DNA of 64,000 nucleotides from an uncultured Anaerovibrio sp. (GTDB taxonomy: Bacteria; Bacillota; Negativicutes; Selenomonadales; Selenomonadaceae), in contig CAKPYV010000007.1 of NCBI GenBank assembly GCA_934203205.1, positions 1 through 64,000 on the forward strand, read 5' to 3'. Shown one piece after another: positions 41,947-50,191 of this stretch. Within the stretch, counting starts at the first letter, position 1. Every line of letters starts with the position of its first letter. The notes under the pieces were generated by a model. It was not told the DNA's origin. It was given only the letters and a program-made list of their open reading frames with translations, and ran no database searches. The translations under genes were made by a program, and so were the position numbers.

Positions 41947-41966
41947 TTGTCACATAGTTTGTCACA
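41947..41966 (+). promoter_or_regulatory. Direct-repeat operator candidate, site B
   Basis: TTGTCACA at 41947-41954 and 41959-41966, spacer TAGT, followed by C-ATTG as in site A. It lies about 85 bases upstream of the regulator's start codon on the minus strand, beyond possible TTTGAT / TATACA boxes (41928-41901). It probably mediates autoregulation. Confidence 0.6.
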
Positions 41967-42040
41967 CATTGTGGATAACATATATCTTAAAAAGTTGGTT
42001 AAGAAACCTTGGAAAAATAGGAGAAATTTTTATTGACTTA

Positions 42041-42107
42041 TTGACTTTTTGACGAAAAGGATTTATTATAATACTTGCAGTTAGCACTCAAAGGAAAAGA
42101 GTGCTAA
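42041..42107 (+). promoter_or_regulatory. groESL promoter with CIRCE element (HrcA operator)
   Basis: TTAGCACTC (42081-42089), nine bases, GAGTGCTAA (42099-42107) is a perfect CIRCE inverted repeat. It stands just behind a consensus TATAAT (42067-42072); TTGACT (42041) or TTGACG (42049) lies upstream at non-ideal spacing. HrcA repression of the chaperonin operon is expected. Confidence 0.93.
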
Positions 42108-42154
42108 CAACGAAAATGTTTAATATGATTTTAAATATTAGGAGGCAGATTAAC

Positions 42155-42436
42155 ATGATTAGACCATTAGGTGACAGAGTTGTTATCCAGGTTGCAGAGG
42201 CAGAGACCAAGACCGCTAGCGGCATTATTTTGGCAGATACTGCCAAGGAGAAGCCAATGAAGGGCGTTGTTGTAGCTGTAGGCCCTGGTGAGTTCAAGGA
42301 TGGTCAGAGAAGCCCTATGGACGTAAAGGTTGGCGACGCAGTAATCTACTCCAAGTACGCAGGTACTGAGGTAAAGGTTGACGGTGAGGATTATCTGGTA
42401 TGCCGTCAGAGCGATATTCTGGCAATTGCTGAGTAA
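42155..42436 (+). CDS. groES: Co-chaperonin GroES
   Basis: 93 residues from the ATG at 42155, chosen for the TTAGGAGGCAG ribosome-binding site; an earlier in-frame ATG lies in the leader. MIRPLGDRVVIQVAEAE, the mobile loop (TKTASGIILADTAKEKP) and the KYAGTEVKVDGEDYLVCRQSDILAI end are all standard. GroES caps GroEL and drives substrate release. The gene is under CIRCE control and is 51 bases ahead of groEL. Confidence 0.97.
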   Translation: MIRPLGDRVVIQVAEAETKTASGIILADTAKEKPMKGVVVAVGPGEFKDGQRSPMDVKVGDAVIYSKYAGTEVKVDGEDYLVCRQSDILAIAE

Positions 42437-42487
42437 GAACAGATTGTGTAGACAATCTTATGACTATATATTGGAGGTAAATACAAA

Positions 42488-44113
42488 ATGGCAAAGCAGA
42501 TTTTATTTAATGAAGAAGCACGCCGTGCACTGGGCAAAGGCGTAGATGCATTGGCTGACGCAGTAAAGGTTACCCTTGGTCCAAAGGGCCGCAATGTAGT
42601 ACTGGACAAGAAGTTTGGTGCTCCTACTATTACCAATGATGGTGTTACCATTGCTCGTGACATTGAGCTGGAAGATCCATTTGAGAACATGGGTGCACAG
42701 CTGGTTCGCGAGGTTGCTACCAAGACTAACGATATTGCTGGTGATGGTACTACCACTGCTACCCTGTTGGCTCAGGCTATGATTCATGAGGGCATGAGAA
42801 ATGTAGCTGCTGGTGCTAACCCAATGGTACTGAAGAAGGGTATTGAGACTGCAGTTAAGACCTTGGTTGAGGAGATTAAGTCCGTATCCAAGTCCGTAAA
42901 CAGCAAGTCTGAGATTGCTCAGGTTGCTACTATTTCCTCCGCAGATGCTGAAATCGGTAACTACATTGCCGATGCTATGGAGAAGGTAGGCAAGGAAGGC
43001 GTTATTACCGTTGAGGAGTCCAAGGGTATGGAAACCAGTCTGTCCGTTGTAGAGGGCATGCAGTTCGACCGTGGTTATATCTCTCCTTACATGGTTACTG
43101 ATACCGATAAGATGGAAGCCGTTATGAATGATCCATATATACTGATTACCGACAAGAAGATTTCCTCCATCAACGAGATTCTGCCTATTCTGGAGCAGGT
43201 TGTTAAGATGGGCAAGGAGCTGGTTGTTATTGCTGAGGATCTGGACGGCGAGGCTCTGGCTACCATCGTTGTGAACAAGCTCCGTGGTACCTTCAAGGCT
43301 TTGGCTGTTAAGGCTCCTGGCTTTGGTGATCGCCGTAAGGCTATGCTGGAGGATATTGCTATCCTTACCGGTGGCCAGGTTATCTCCGAGGAAGTTGGCC
43401 GTAAGCTGGATAGCGTAACCATCGAGGATCTGGGCCGTGCTCGTCAGGTACATTCCTCCAAGGAAAACACCACCATCGTTGATGGCATGGGAGATAAGGA
43501 AGCAATTGCTGCTCGTGTTGAGATGATTAAGAAGCAGATTGCGGACACTACCTCTGATTTTGACAAGGAGAAGCTCCAGGAGCGTCTGGCTAAGCTGTCC
43601 GGCGGTGTAGCTGTTATCGAGATTGGTGCTGCTACTGAGGTAGAGATGAAGGATAAGAAGTATCGTGTAGAGGATGCTCTGAACGCTACCCGTGCTGCTG
43701 TTGAGGAAGGTATTGTAGCCGGCGGCGGTACTACCTTCGTTGACATTCTGCCAGCTTTGGACAAGCTGGAGGCTGAGGGCGATGTAAAGACTGGTATCAA
43801 TATCGTTCGCCGCGCTATTGAGGAGCCTGTTCGCCAGATTGCTAACAATGCAGGCCTGGAGGGCAGCGTAGTTGTTGCTGAGGTTAAGAAGGCCGGCGTT
43901 GGCATTGGCTACGATGCAGCTAATGACAAGTATGTTAATATGATTGAGGCTGGTATTGTAGACCCTGCCAAGGTAACTCGTTCCGCTCTGCAGAACGCAG
44001 CCAGCATTGCAGCTATGGTTCTCACTACTGAGACTTTGGTTGCTGATAAGCCAGCTCCAGAGGGTGCAGCTCCAGCAGCACCAGCTATGGGCGGTATGCC
44101 AGGCATGATGTAA
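42488..44113 (+). CDS. groEL: Chaperonin GroEL
   Basis: A 541-residue HSP60. The ATP-binding DGTTTATLLAQAM, the apical and equatorial motifs (GGGTTFVDILPAL, AANDKYVNMIEAGIVDP) and the flexible GGMPGMM tail are present. It forms the double-ring folding chamber with GroES. GGAGGTAA precedes the ATG. Codon use is strongly biased as in the ribosomal genes. Full length, with no unusual residues noticed. Confidence 0.98.
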   Translation: MAKQILFNEEARRALGKGVDALADAVKVTLGPKGRNVVLDKKFGAPTITNDGVTIARDIELEDPFENMGAQLVREVATKTNDIAGDGTTTATLLAQAMIHEGMRNVAAGANPMVLKKGIETAVKTLVEEIKSVSKSVNSKSEIAQVATISSADAEIGNYIADAMEKVGKEGVITVEESKGMETSLSVVEGMQFDRGYISPYMVTDTDKMEAVMNDPYILITDKKISSINEILPILEQVVKMGKELVVIAEDLDGEALATIVVNKLRGTFKALAVKAPGFGDRRKAMLEDIAILTGGQVISEEVGRKLDSVTIEDLGRARQVHSSKENTTIVDGMGDKEAIAARVEMIKKQIADTTSDFDKEKLQERLAKLSGGVAVIEIGAATEVEMKDKKYRVEDALNATRAAVEEGIVAGGGTTFVDILPALDKLEAEGDVKTGINIVRRAIEEPVRQIANNAGLEGSVVVAEVKKAGVGIGYDAANDKYVNMIEAGIVDPAKVTRSALQNAASIAAMVLTTETLVADKPAPEGAAPAAPAMGGMPGMM

Positions 44114-44145
44114 TTGCCAGCAAATGACAATTAAATAAAATATTT

Positions 44146-44220
44146 AGGGACTGTCTCGTTAGATTGCTGTATCATTAGGCTTCAAGCCAGAATATTATGG
44201 ATAATGGGACAGTCCCTTTC
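44146..44220 (+). terminator. Terminator of groESL
   Basis: AGGGACTGTC (44146-44155) and GACAGTCCCT (44208-44217) are perfect complements enclosing about 50 bases with an inner GGCTT / AAGCC hairpin, followed by TTCTT. Confidence 0.65.
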
Positions 44221-44325
44221 TTATTCTCTATAGTTTACAGGTTTACACAATTTTGTTGAATTTATTGTATTAAATATATATGAGATTTTTAAATTATCAG
44301 AAAATTACTTCTTTCCTTTACTCCA

Positions 44326-44354
44326 TTGACATATAAAAAGCATAGTGCTAATAT
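44326..44354 (+). promoter_or_regulatory. Promoter of cstA
   Basis: TTGACA (44326-44331), 17 bp and TAATAT (44349-44354). The mRNA leader before the cstA start would be about 145 bases long. Confidence 0.75.
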
Positions 44355-44382
44355 ACAGTTCAAATATATTATATAACTCAGT

Positions 44383-44474
44383 CGCAACGTTGCGAATTGT
44401 GAGAAATCTAAATTATGGTTATATACCGATTTTCATTCCCGCTGACAGTATCGTTGTTGGCGGGAATTATTTTT
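44383..44474 (+). promoter_or_regulatory. cstA leader with attenuator-like hairpins
   Basis: The leader contains CGC-AACGTT-GCG (44383-44394), then AAATC...GGT-TATAT-ACC-GATTT, then an intrinsic terminator-like hairpin ATTCCCGC (44435-44442) / GCGGGAAT (44460-44467) with TATTTTTA, all before the cstA ribosome-binding site. This is the layout of a transcription-attenuated gene. The first hairpin has a six-base loop with A at position 1 and G at 4, as in ANTAR targets, but I see no matching second loop. Confidence 0.55.
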
Positions 44475-44507
44475 ATGTATGTATTATAAAGGAAAGAAGG
44501 ATTTGTG

Positions 44508-46199
44508 ATGAATGGTTTAACTCTTATTGGCATAGCCATCGTCGTCTTTGCTGCAGCCTATTTAGGTTACGGCCGCTGGTTGGTAAAGACCTGGGGAATC
44601 GATCCACAGGCCAAGACTCCAGCCGTAGAATTTGAGGATGGTCAGGACTATTCCCCTGCCTCCAGATTTACAGTATTTTCCCATCAGTTTTCTTCCATAA
44701 CTGGTGCAGGCCCTGTTACCGGCCCTATTATTGCTGCCATGTTTGGCTGGGCGCCAGCTTTGCTGTGGCTCCTCTTTGGCGGTGTATTCTTCGGTGCTGT
44801 ACAGGATTTTACCGCTCTTTATGCTTCTGTAAAGAACAAGGGCAAGTCCATGGGTATGCTGATTGAACAGTATGTAGGCAAGACTGGTAGAAGACTTTTC
44901 CTGTTGTTCTGCTGGCTTTTCACATTGCTGGTTATTGCAGCCTTCTCTGATATTATTGCCAATACCTTTAACGGTATGACCAAGACTGGTGAGCTGAATG
45001 TACCAGGTGCTCAGGCAGCTACCATTTCCCTGCTGTACATTGTAGTGGCTATGGGCTTTGGTCAGTACATTAGAAAGTTCCAGCCATCTGGTGCTGTAAA
45101 ATTCTTTGTGGCATTGGTACTGGTTGCTCTCATGTTTGTAGTGGGTATGAACTTCCCATTGTATCTGGATGTGGCCAGCTGGCGTTATGTAGTCTTTGGC
45201 TACTGCTTCATTGCTTCTGTTTTGCCAATGTGGCTGTTGATGGAGCCTCGTGATTATCTTAGCTCCTTCCTGCTGCTGGGCATGGTTGCAGGCGGTGTTA
45301 TTGGTGTTATCGTAGCTAACCCACAGATTAATATGCCTGCCTTCGTTGGCTTCGAGGTAAATGGCAAGCCATTGTTCCCAATCCTGTTTATTACCATTGC
45401 CTGTGGTGCTGTATCTGGCTTCCACAGCTTAGTTTCTTCCGGTACTTCTTCCAAGGCAATTGCCAACGAAAAGGATATGCTGACCGTTGGCTATGGTGCC
45501 ATGCTGGTTGAATCTCTGCTAGGTGTAGTTGCTCTGGTTATTGCCTGTGCAGCTGCTACTGATGGCGTACTGCCAAAGGGAACCCCATTCCAGATTTTTG
45601 CTGGCTCCATTAGTAATTTCTTCAATATGTTTGGCCTGCCTGCTGGCCTGTCCTCCTGCTTTATTACCATGTGTGTATCTGCCCTTGGTATGACCACCAT
45701 TGATTCTGTAGCTCGTATTGGCAGAATGTCCTTCCAAGAGCTTTTTGCTCCAAGTGAGGGCCAGGAGGCAAGCGGTGTTGCTGGTCTTTGCATGAACACT
45801 TATTTCTCCACCATTGTAACCTTGGTACTGGCATATTTCCTGTGCCTGGCAGGTTATATGAATATCTGGCCACTCTTCGGTGCAGCCAACCAGCTGCTGT
45901 CTGCTCTGGTACTTATTTCTCTGGCTGTATTCCTGCGGACCACTGGCCGTCAGGGCTGGATGCTTTATGTGCCTATGACCATGATGTTCCTGGTTACCAT
46001 GTCTGCCTTGGTTATGAGTGTGTGTGGCATTGTCAACAAGCCTGCTGACCAGTTTGTCTTTATGGTTGATGGCCTGCAGTTGATTCTGGCTTTGGCTCTG
46101 ATGACCTTGGCATTGCTGGTGGTTAAGCACTGTGGCAAGGAATTGATTAGCGGCGAAGCTGATAATTGCGAAAGCCATGGCTGCGAAAAAACAGCGTAA
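44508..46199 (+). CDS. cstA: Carbon starvation protein CstA family transporter
   Basis: 563 residues with about 14-16 hydrophobic segments. It matches CstA/BtsT-type peptide/pyruvate transporters: GYGRWLVKTWGIDPQAKTPA near the start, the QFSSITGAGPVTGPIIAAMFGWAPALLW signature, and TIDSVARIGRMSFQELF. CstA takes up peptides or pyruvate in starved cells; the exact substrate here is unknown. ATG 44508 follows GAAAGAAGGA; the preceding GTG is possible. The gene stands alone, with its own promoter, leader attenuator and terminator, between groESL and the ribosomal operon. Confidence 0.9.
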   Translation: MNGLTLIGIAIVVFAAAYLGYGRWLVKTWGIDPQAKTPAVEFEDGQDYSPASRFTVFSHQFSSITGAGPVTGPIIAAMFGWAPALLWLLFGGVFFGAVQDFTALYASVKNKGKSMGMLIEQYVGKTGRRLFLLFCWLFTLLVIAAFSDIIANTFNGMTKTGELNVPGAQAATISLLYIVVAMGFGQYIRKFQPSGAVKFFVALVLVALMFVVGMNFPLYLDVASWRYVVFGYCFIASVLPMWLLMEPRDYLSSFLLLGMVAGGVIGVIVANPQINMPAFVGFEVNGKPLFPILFITIACGAVSGFHSLVSSGTSSKAIANEKDMLTVGYGAMLVESLLGVVALVIACAAATDGVLPKGTPFQIFAGSISNFFNMFGLPAGLSSCFITMCVSALGMTTIDSVARIGRMSFQELFAPSEGQEASGVAGLCMNTYFSTIVTLVLAYFLCLAGYMNIWPLFGAANQLLSALVLISLAVFLRTTGRQGWMLYVPMTMMFLVTMSALVMSVCGIVNKPADQFVFMVDGLQLILALALMTLALLVVKHCGKELISGEADNCESHGCEKTA

Positions 46200-46219
46200 T
46201 ATAATATAGTAGGAAAAAG

Positions 46220-46257
46220 TTTCCACAGTTGGTTTTCTGACTGTGGAAATTTTTTTA
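46220..46257 (+). terminator. Terminator of cstA
   Basis: TTTCCACAGT (46220-46229) and ACTGTGGAAA (46240-46249) form a perfect 10-bp stem, followed by a run of T residues. Confidence 0.9.
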
Positions 46258-46288
46258 TTAATTTATCCACAAATTATACACAAAACCA

Positions 46289-46317
46289 TTGACAGACGTA
46301 TATGAAACTGATAAAAT
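46289..46317 (+). promoter_or_regulatory. Promoter of the rpsH-rplQ operon
   Basis: TTGACA (46289-46294), 17 bp and TAAAAT (46312-46317), followed by a leader of about 50 bases. Its presence shows that rpsH really begins a transcription unit here. Confidence 0.75.
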
Positions 46318-46373
46318 CTTTTAAGTGAGCCTATGTGGCCACACGAAATTTTGAAAGGAGGATATCGATTTAC

Positions 46374-46772
46374 ATGGTAATGACTGATCCTATTGCAGAC
46401 ATGCTTACTCGTCTGCGCAACGCAAATTCCGTATTCCATGAGAAGGTAGAAATCCCTGGTTCCAAGATTAAGAAGGCTATTGCTGAGGTACTCAAGGAAG
46501 AGGGTTTCATCAAGGATTACACCTTCACTGAGGATGGCAAGCAGGGGGTAATCACTATTTCCCTGAAGTATGGTCCAGCCCGTGAAAAGGTAATTACCGG
46601 TATTAAGCGTATTTCCAAGCCTGGTCTGCGTCAGTACGCAAAGGCAGCTGAGCTCCCTCGTGTTCTCGGTGGTTTGGGTATCGCCATTATTTCCACTTCC
46701 AAGGGAATTATGAGCGATAAGGATGCTCGCAAGGCTGGTCTCGGCGGCGAGGTTGTAGCTTACGTTTGGTAA
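46374..46772 (+). CDS. rpsH: 30S ribosomal protein S8
   Basis: 132 residues from the ATG at 46374 (MVMTDPIADMLTRLRNAN), behind GAAAGGAGG; ATG 46380 would give the more common MTDP start. S8 binds the central domain of 16S rRNA. The C-terminal STSKGIMSDKDARKAGLGGEVVAYVW is conserved. In most bacteria rplN, rplX, rplE and rpsN/Z precede it in the spc operon. Here it is the first gene, with cstA upstream. Confidence 0.96.
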   Translation: MVMTDPIADMLTRLRNANSVFHEKVEIPGSKIKKAIAEVLKEEGFIKDYTFTEDGKQGVITISLKYGPAREKVITGIKRISKPGLRQYAKAAELPRVLGGLGIAIISTSKGIMSDKDARKAGLGGEVVAYVW

Positions 46773-46798
46773 TTATTTAATAGTTAGGAGGTGTACTA

Positions 46799-47350
46799 AT
46801 GTCAAGAATTGGTAGAGCACCTATCACTATCCCAGCCGGCGTAACTGTTAAGGTTGAGGATGGCAACAAGGTGACTGTAAAGGGTCCTAAGGGTGAATTG
46901 GTACGCGAGATTCATCAGGACATGAAGATTAACATTGAGGAGAACACTCTGACTGTAGAGCGTCCTTCTGATAATAAGGATCACAGAGCACTGCACGGTT
47001 TGAGCCGTACCCTGCTGCACAATATGATTATTGGTGTAAGCGAGGGCTTTGCAAAGACTCTCGAGATCAATGGTGTTGGTTACAGAGCAGCTGTAAAGGG
47101 CAAGAACCTGGAGCTGTCCCTGGGCTTCTCTCACCCTGTAGTTGTTGAGCCACCTGAGGGCATCAAGTTTGAGTGCCCAGCTGCAACTAAGATTGTAGTA
47201 AGTGGTATCAGCAAGGAAGCTGTTGGCGCAATCTCCGCAAAGATTCGCGACTACAGAAAGCCAGAGCCATATAAGGGCAAGGGTATCAAGTACGAAGGTG
47301 AGTTTGTTCGTCGCAAGGTTGGTAAAGCTGGCGCGAAGGGCAAGAAATAA
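46799..47350 (+). CDS. rplF: 50S ribosomal protein L6
   Basis: 183 residues, standard length. MSRIGRAPITIPAGVTVKVEDGNKVTVKGPKGEL at the start and the C-terminal RKPEPYKGKGIKYEGEFVRRKVGKAGAK rRNA-binding segment identify L6, which sits near the sarcin-ricin loop. TTAGGAGGTG precedes the ATG. Second gene of the operon, 26 bases behind rpsH. Confidence 0.97.
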   Translation: MSRIGRAPITIPAGVTVKVEDGNKVTVKGPKGELVREIHQDMKINIEENTLTVERPSDNKDHRALHGLSRTLLHNMIIGVSEGFAKTLEINGVGYRAAVKGKNLELSLGFSHPVVVEPPEGIKFECPAATKIVVSGISKEAVGAISAKIRDYRKPEPYKGKGIKYEGEFVRRKVGKAGAKGKK

Positions 47351-47373
47351 TTAGCAGAAAGGAGTAACCGACA

Positions 47374-47733
47374 GTGTTTGTTAAGGAAGATAAGAATAAA
47401 GCTCGTCAGAAGCGTCACCTGCGTGTACGCAATCACATTTCCGGCACTGCTGAGAGACCACGTCTTAACGTATTCCGTAGCTTGAGCAACATCTATGCAC
47501 AGGTTATTGATGATGTTAACGGTGTTACTCTCGTATCTGCCAGCACAAAGGATAAGGATTTCCAGAACTATGGCGGCAATGTTGAGGCAGCTAAGGCAAT
47601 CGGCGAGGCCGTTGCAAAGCGCGCTATCGAAAAGGGCATTACCGAGGTAGTATTCGACCGTGGTGGTTATGTATATCATGGCCGTGTTGCAGCACTTGCT
47701 GAAGCAGCTCGTGAAGCAGGCTTGAAATTCTAA
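47374..47733 (+). CDS. rplR: 50S ribosomal protein L18
   Basis: 119 residues starting with GTG (MFVKEDKNKARQKRHLRVR), behind AGAAAGGAG. L18 binds 5S rRNA; RPRLNVFRSLSNIYAQVIDD and VVFDRGGYVYHGRVAALAEAAREAGLKF are the family landmarks. Length is normal, and it occupies its usual place between rplF and rpsE. Confidence 0.97.
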   Translation: MFVKEDKNKARQKRHLRVRNHISGTAERPRLNVFRSLSNIYAQVIDDVNGVTLVSASTKDKDFQNYGGNVEAAKAIGEAVAKRAIEKGITEVVFDRGGYVYHGRVAALAEAAREAGLKF

Positions 47734-47755
47734 AATTTGTAAAGGAGGTACATAA

Positions 47756-48256
47756 ATGGCTAGAATTGACAACGAGACTCCTGAGTTCCAGGAAAGAGTT
47801 GTATTTATTAACCGCGTTGCCAAGGTAGTAAAGGGCGGCCGTCGCTTCTCCTTCAGCGCATTGGTAGTTGTTGGTAATGAGAAGGGTCAGGTTGGTGCAG
47901 GCTTGGGTAAGGCTGCAGAGGTACCTGAGGCAATTCGTAAGGGCGTTGAAGATGCCAAGAAGAATTTGATTAGTGTTTCCCTGAAGGATACCACCATTCC
48001 TCATGAGATGATTGGTGTATTCGGTGCAGGCCGTGTGCTGATGAAGCCAGCTGCCAAAGGTACTGGTGTTATCGCTGGTGGCCCAGCTCGTGCCGTTCTC
48101 GAGTTGGCTGGTATTAAGGACATCCTGACTAAGTCTCTGGGTTCCTCTAATCCAAACAACATGGTACGTGCTACCCTGAAGGGCTTGGAGCAGTTGAAGC
48201 AGGCTGAGAAGGTTGCTGAGCTCCGTGGCAAGACTGTACAGGAACTTTTGGGTTAA
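47756..48256 (+). CDS. rpsE: 30S ribosomal protein S5
   Basis: 166 residues. The double-stranded RNA-binding N-terminal domain (ERVVFINRVAKVVKGGRRFSFSALVVVGN) and the C-terminal domain (GRVLMKPAAKGTGVIAGGPARAVLELAG) are intact. S5 contributes to decoding accuracy; the residues usually altered in spectinomycin resistance look wild-type (VKGGRR). AAGGAGGTAC precedes the ATG. Confidence 0.97.
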   Translation: MARIDNETPEFQERVVFINRVAKVVKGGRRFSFSALVVVGNEKGQVGAGLGKAAEVPEAIRKGVEDAKKNLISVSLKDTTIPHEMIGVFGAGRVLMKPAAKGTGVIAGGPARAVLELAGIKDILTKSLGSSNPNNMVRATLKGLEQLKQAEKVAELRGKTVQELLG

Positions 48257-48269
48257 GGAGGATTTGAAA

Positions 48270-48452
48270 ATGGCAAAGTTGAAGATTACTCTGACCAGAA
48301 GCCTGATTGGCAGATCCGCTACACAGCGTGCTACTATTAAAGCATTGGGTCTTAAGAAGTTAAATTCCTCAGTTGAGCTTCCAGATAATGAGTCCATCCG
48401 TGGCCAGCTCCACAAGGTTGAGCATCTCATTACTGTGGAAGAGCAGGCTTGA
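48270..48452 (+). CDS. rpmD: 50S ribosomal protein L30
   Basis: 60 residues (MAKLKITLTRSLIGRSATQRATIKALGLKKLNSS), the short bacterial L30. TTAAGGAGGAT precedes the ATG at 48270; a longer in-frame opening into rpsE is not the start. It stands between rpsE and rplO as usual, and the stop codon is followed by the rplO ribosome-binding site. Confidence 0.96.
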   Translation: MAKLKITLTRSLIGRSATQRATIKALGLKKLNSSVELPDNESIRGQLHKVEHLITVEEQA

Positions 48453-48475
48453 GTTCAGGGAGGTGCAATAGACAG

Positions 48476-48919
48476 ATGAAATTGAATGAATTATCTCCAG
48501 CTCCTGGCGCCCGCAAGGTACGTTTCCGTGTAGGTCGTGGTCTGGGTTCCGGTAATGGCAAGACCTCCGGTAAGGGTCAGAAAGGTCAGAAGTCTCGTTC
48601 CGGCGGCGGCGTTCGCACTGGTTTCGAGGGTGGCCAGATGCCTATCTATCGTAGATTACCAAAGCGTGGTTTCAAGAACATCTTTGCTAACGTATATGCA
48701 GAGGTTAACGTTGAGACTCTGAATCGTTTTGAGGATGGCACCACTGTTGATGCAGTAGCATTGGTAGAGGCTGGCGTTCTGAAGAACATCCAGGATGGTG
48801 TTCGCATTCTGGGCAATGGTGAGCTCACCAAGAAGCTGACTGTTGTAGCAAACGGCTTTACCAAGTCTGCAGAGGAAAAGATTACTGCAGCAGGCGGTAA
48901 GGTTGAAAAGTTGGGGTGA
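48476..48919 (+). CDS. rplO: 50S ribosomal protein L15
   Basis: 147 residues from the ATG at 48476 (MKLNELSPAPGARKVRFRVGRGLGSGNGKTSG), preceded by GGGAGGTGC. The Gly/Arg/Lys-rich N-terminal extension threads into 23S rRNA, and the C-terminal domain (VTLN-like VNVETLNRFEDGTTVD...LTVVANGFTKSAEEKI) is complete. It is five bases from secY. Confidence 0.97.
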   Translation: MKLNELSPAPGARKVRFRVGRGLGSGNGKTSGKGQKGQKSRSGGGVRTGFEGGQMPIYRRLPKRGFKNIFANVYAEVNVETLNRFEDGTTVDAVALVEAGVLKNIQDGVRILGNGELTKKLTVVANGFTKSAEEKITAAGGKVEKLG

Positions 48920-48924
48920 TCTGA

Positions 48925-50181
48925 TTGGTTTCAGCCCTCTCAAACATCGTTAAGATTCCGGAGCTGAGGACCAAGATTATCTTTACTCTGGTTATGTTCG
49001 CTGTATTCAGAATGGGTACTCATATACCTGTTCCAGGCGTTGATCCATCAGCTATTGAAAGGCTGTTTAACAGCGGAACTCTTTTCGGTTTGTTGGATTT
49101 GTTCTCTGGTGGTGCTCTTAGCAAGTTTTCCATATTTGCCATGAGTATTACCCCATATATTAACGCATCCATCATTATCCAGCTGTTGAATGTAGTAATA
49201 CCTACACTGGAGCAATGGTCAAAGGAAGGCGAAGAGGGGCACAAGAAAACCACCAAGGTCACACGCTACTTCACTGTAGCATTGGCATTCCTCCAGGCAA
49301 TGGGTATGTCCATCGGTCTGAAGGAGGCTGTTCTAAATCCTGGTCCGGCATCAACATTGATTATTGCAATTACCTTGACTGCCGGTACGGTATTCCTCAT
49401 GTGGGTCGGTGAGCAGATTACTGCTAACGGCGTGGGGAATGGTATTTCACTAATTATTTTTGCAGGTATTGTGGCAGCTCTGCCATCTAATATTGGCAAG
49501 ATTTATCATTATTTGCAGGCAGGAACCATTTCCTATATAAATGTGTTCTTCTTTGCAGCAATTGCGGTGGCTATGATTGTCTTTGTTATAGCAATTCATA
49601 CCGCCTATCGTAGGATTCCAATTTCCTACGCCAAAAGGGTTGTCGGCAATAAACAGTATGGCGGACAATCCAGCTTTATCCCGCTGAAGGTAAACCACGC
49701 GGGAGTAATTCCAATAATCTTTGCGTCATCCGTGCTGATGTTTCCAGTAACTATTGCCCAGTTTATTGATATCCCCTGGGTAAAAGATTTTGCCGGGTAT
49801 TTTGCGTGGGGTACACCGCTACATTCAACAGTGTACGCATTGCTGATTATCTTCTTCACGTATTTTTACACCGCGGTTACTGTAAAGATATCGGATATGG
49901 CAGAGAATCTGAAAAAATACGGTGGCTTCATCCCGGGTATTCGTCCGGGAGAGCCCACTGCAGAATATTTAGATCATGTCATGACTCGTATTACCCTTGC
50001 AGGAGCATTCTTCCTTGCGTTCATAGCTATTCTGCCAACCATGATAGCTAGCGCCACCCATTTGGAGGGCGTTAACTTCGGCGGAACAGCACTGCTGATT
50101 GTTGTAGGCGTAGGCCTGGATACTATGAAGCAGATTGAATCCATGGTAGTGATGCGACATTACGAAGGATTCATGAAGTAA
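48925..50181 (+). CDS. secY: Preprotein translocase subunit SecY
   Basis: 418 residues, ten predicted membrane helices, beginning with TTG (MVSALSNIVKIPELRTKIIFTL). The plug and pore region (GTHIPVPGVD...LFSGGALSKFSIFAMSITPYINASIIIQLL) and the ribosome/SecA-binding loops (SYAKRVVGNKQYGGQSSFIPLKVNHAGVIPIIFAS, KKYGGFIPGIRPGEPTAEYL) are conserved. It forms the translocon with SecE from 2.3 kb. GGGGTGAT at the end of rplO acts as ribosome-binding site. Followed by adk. Confidence 0.97.
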   Translation: MVSALSNIVKIPELRTKIIFTLVMFAVFRMGTHIPVPGVDPSAIERLFNSGTLFGLLDLFSGGALSKFSIFAMSITPYINASIIIQLLNVVIPTLEQWSKEGEEGHKKTTKVTRYFTVALAFLQAMGMSIGLKEAVLNPGPASTLIIAITLTAGTVFLMWVGEQITANGVGNGISLIIFAGIVAALPSNIGKIYHYLQAGTISYINVFFFAAIAVAMIVFVIAIHTAYRRIPISYAKRVVGNKQYGGQSSFIPLKVNHAGVIPIIFASSVLMFPVTIAQFIDIPWVKDFAGYFAWGTPLHSTVYALLIIFFTYFYTAVTVKISDMAENLKKYGGFIPGIRPGEPTAEYLDHVMTRITLAGAFFLAFIAILPTMIASATHLEGVNFGGTALLIVVGVGLDTMKQIESMVVMRHYEGFMK

Positions 50182-50191
50182 GGAGGAAAAA

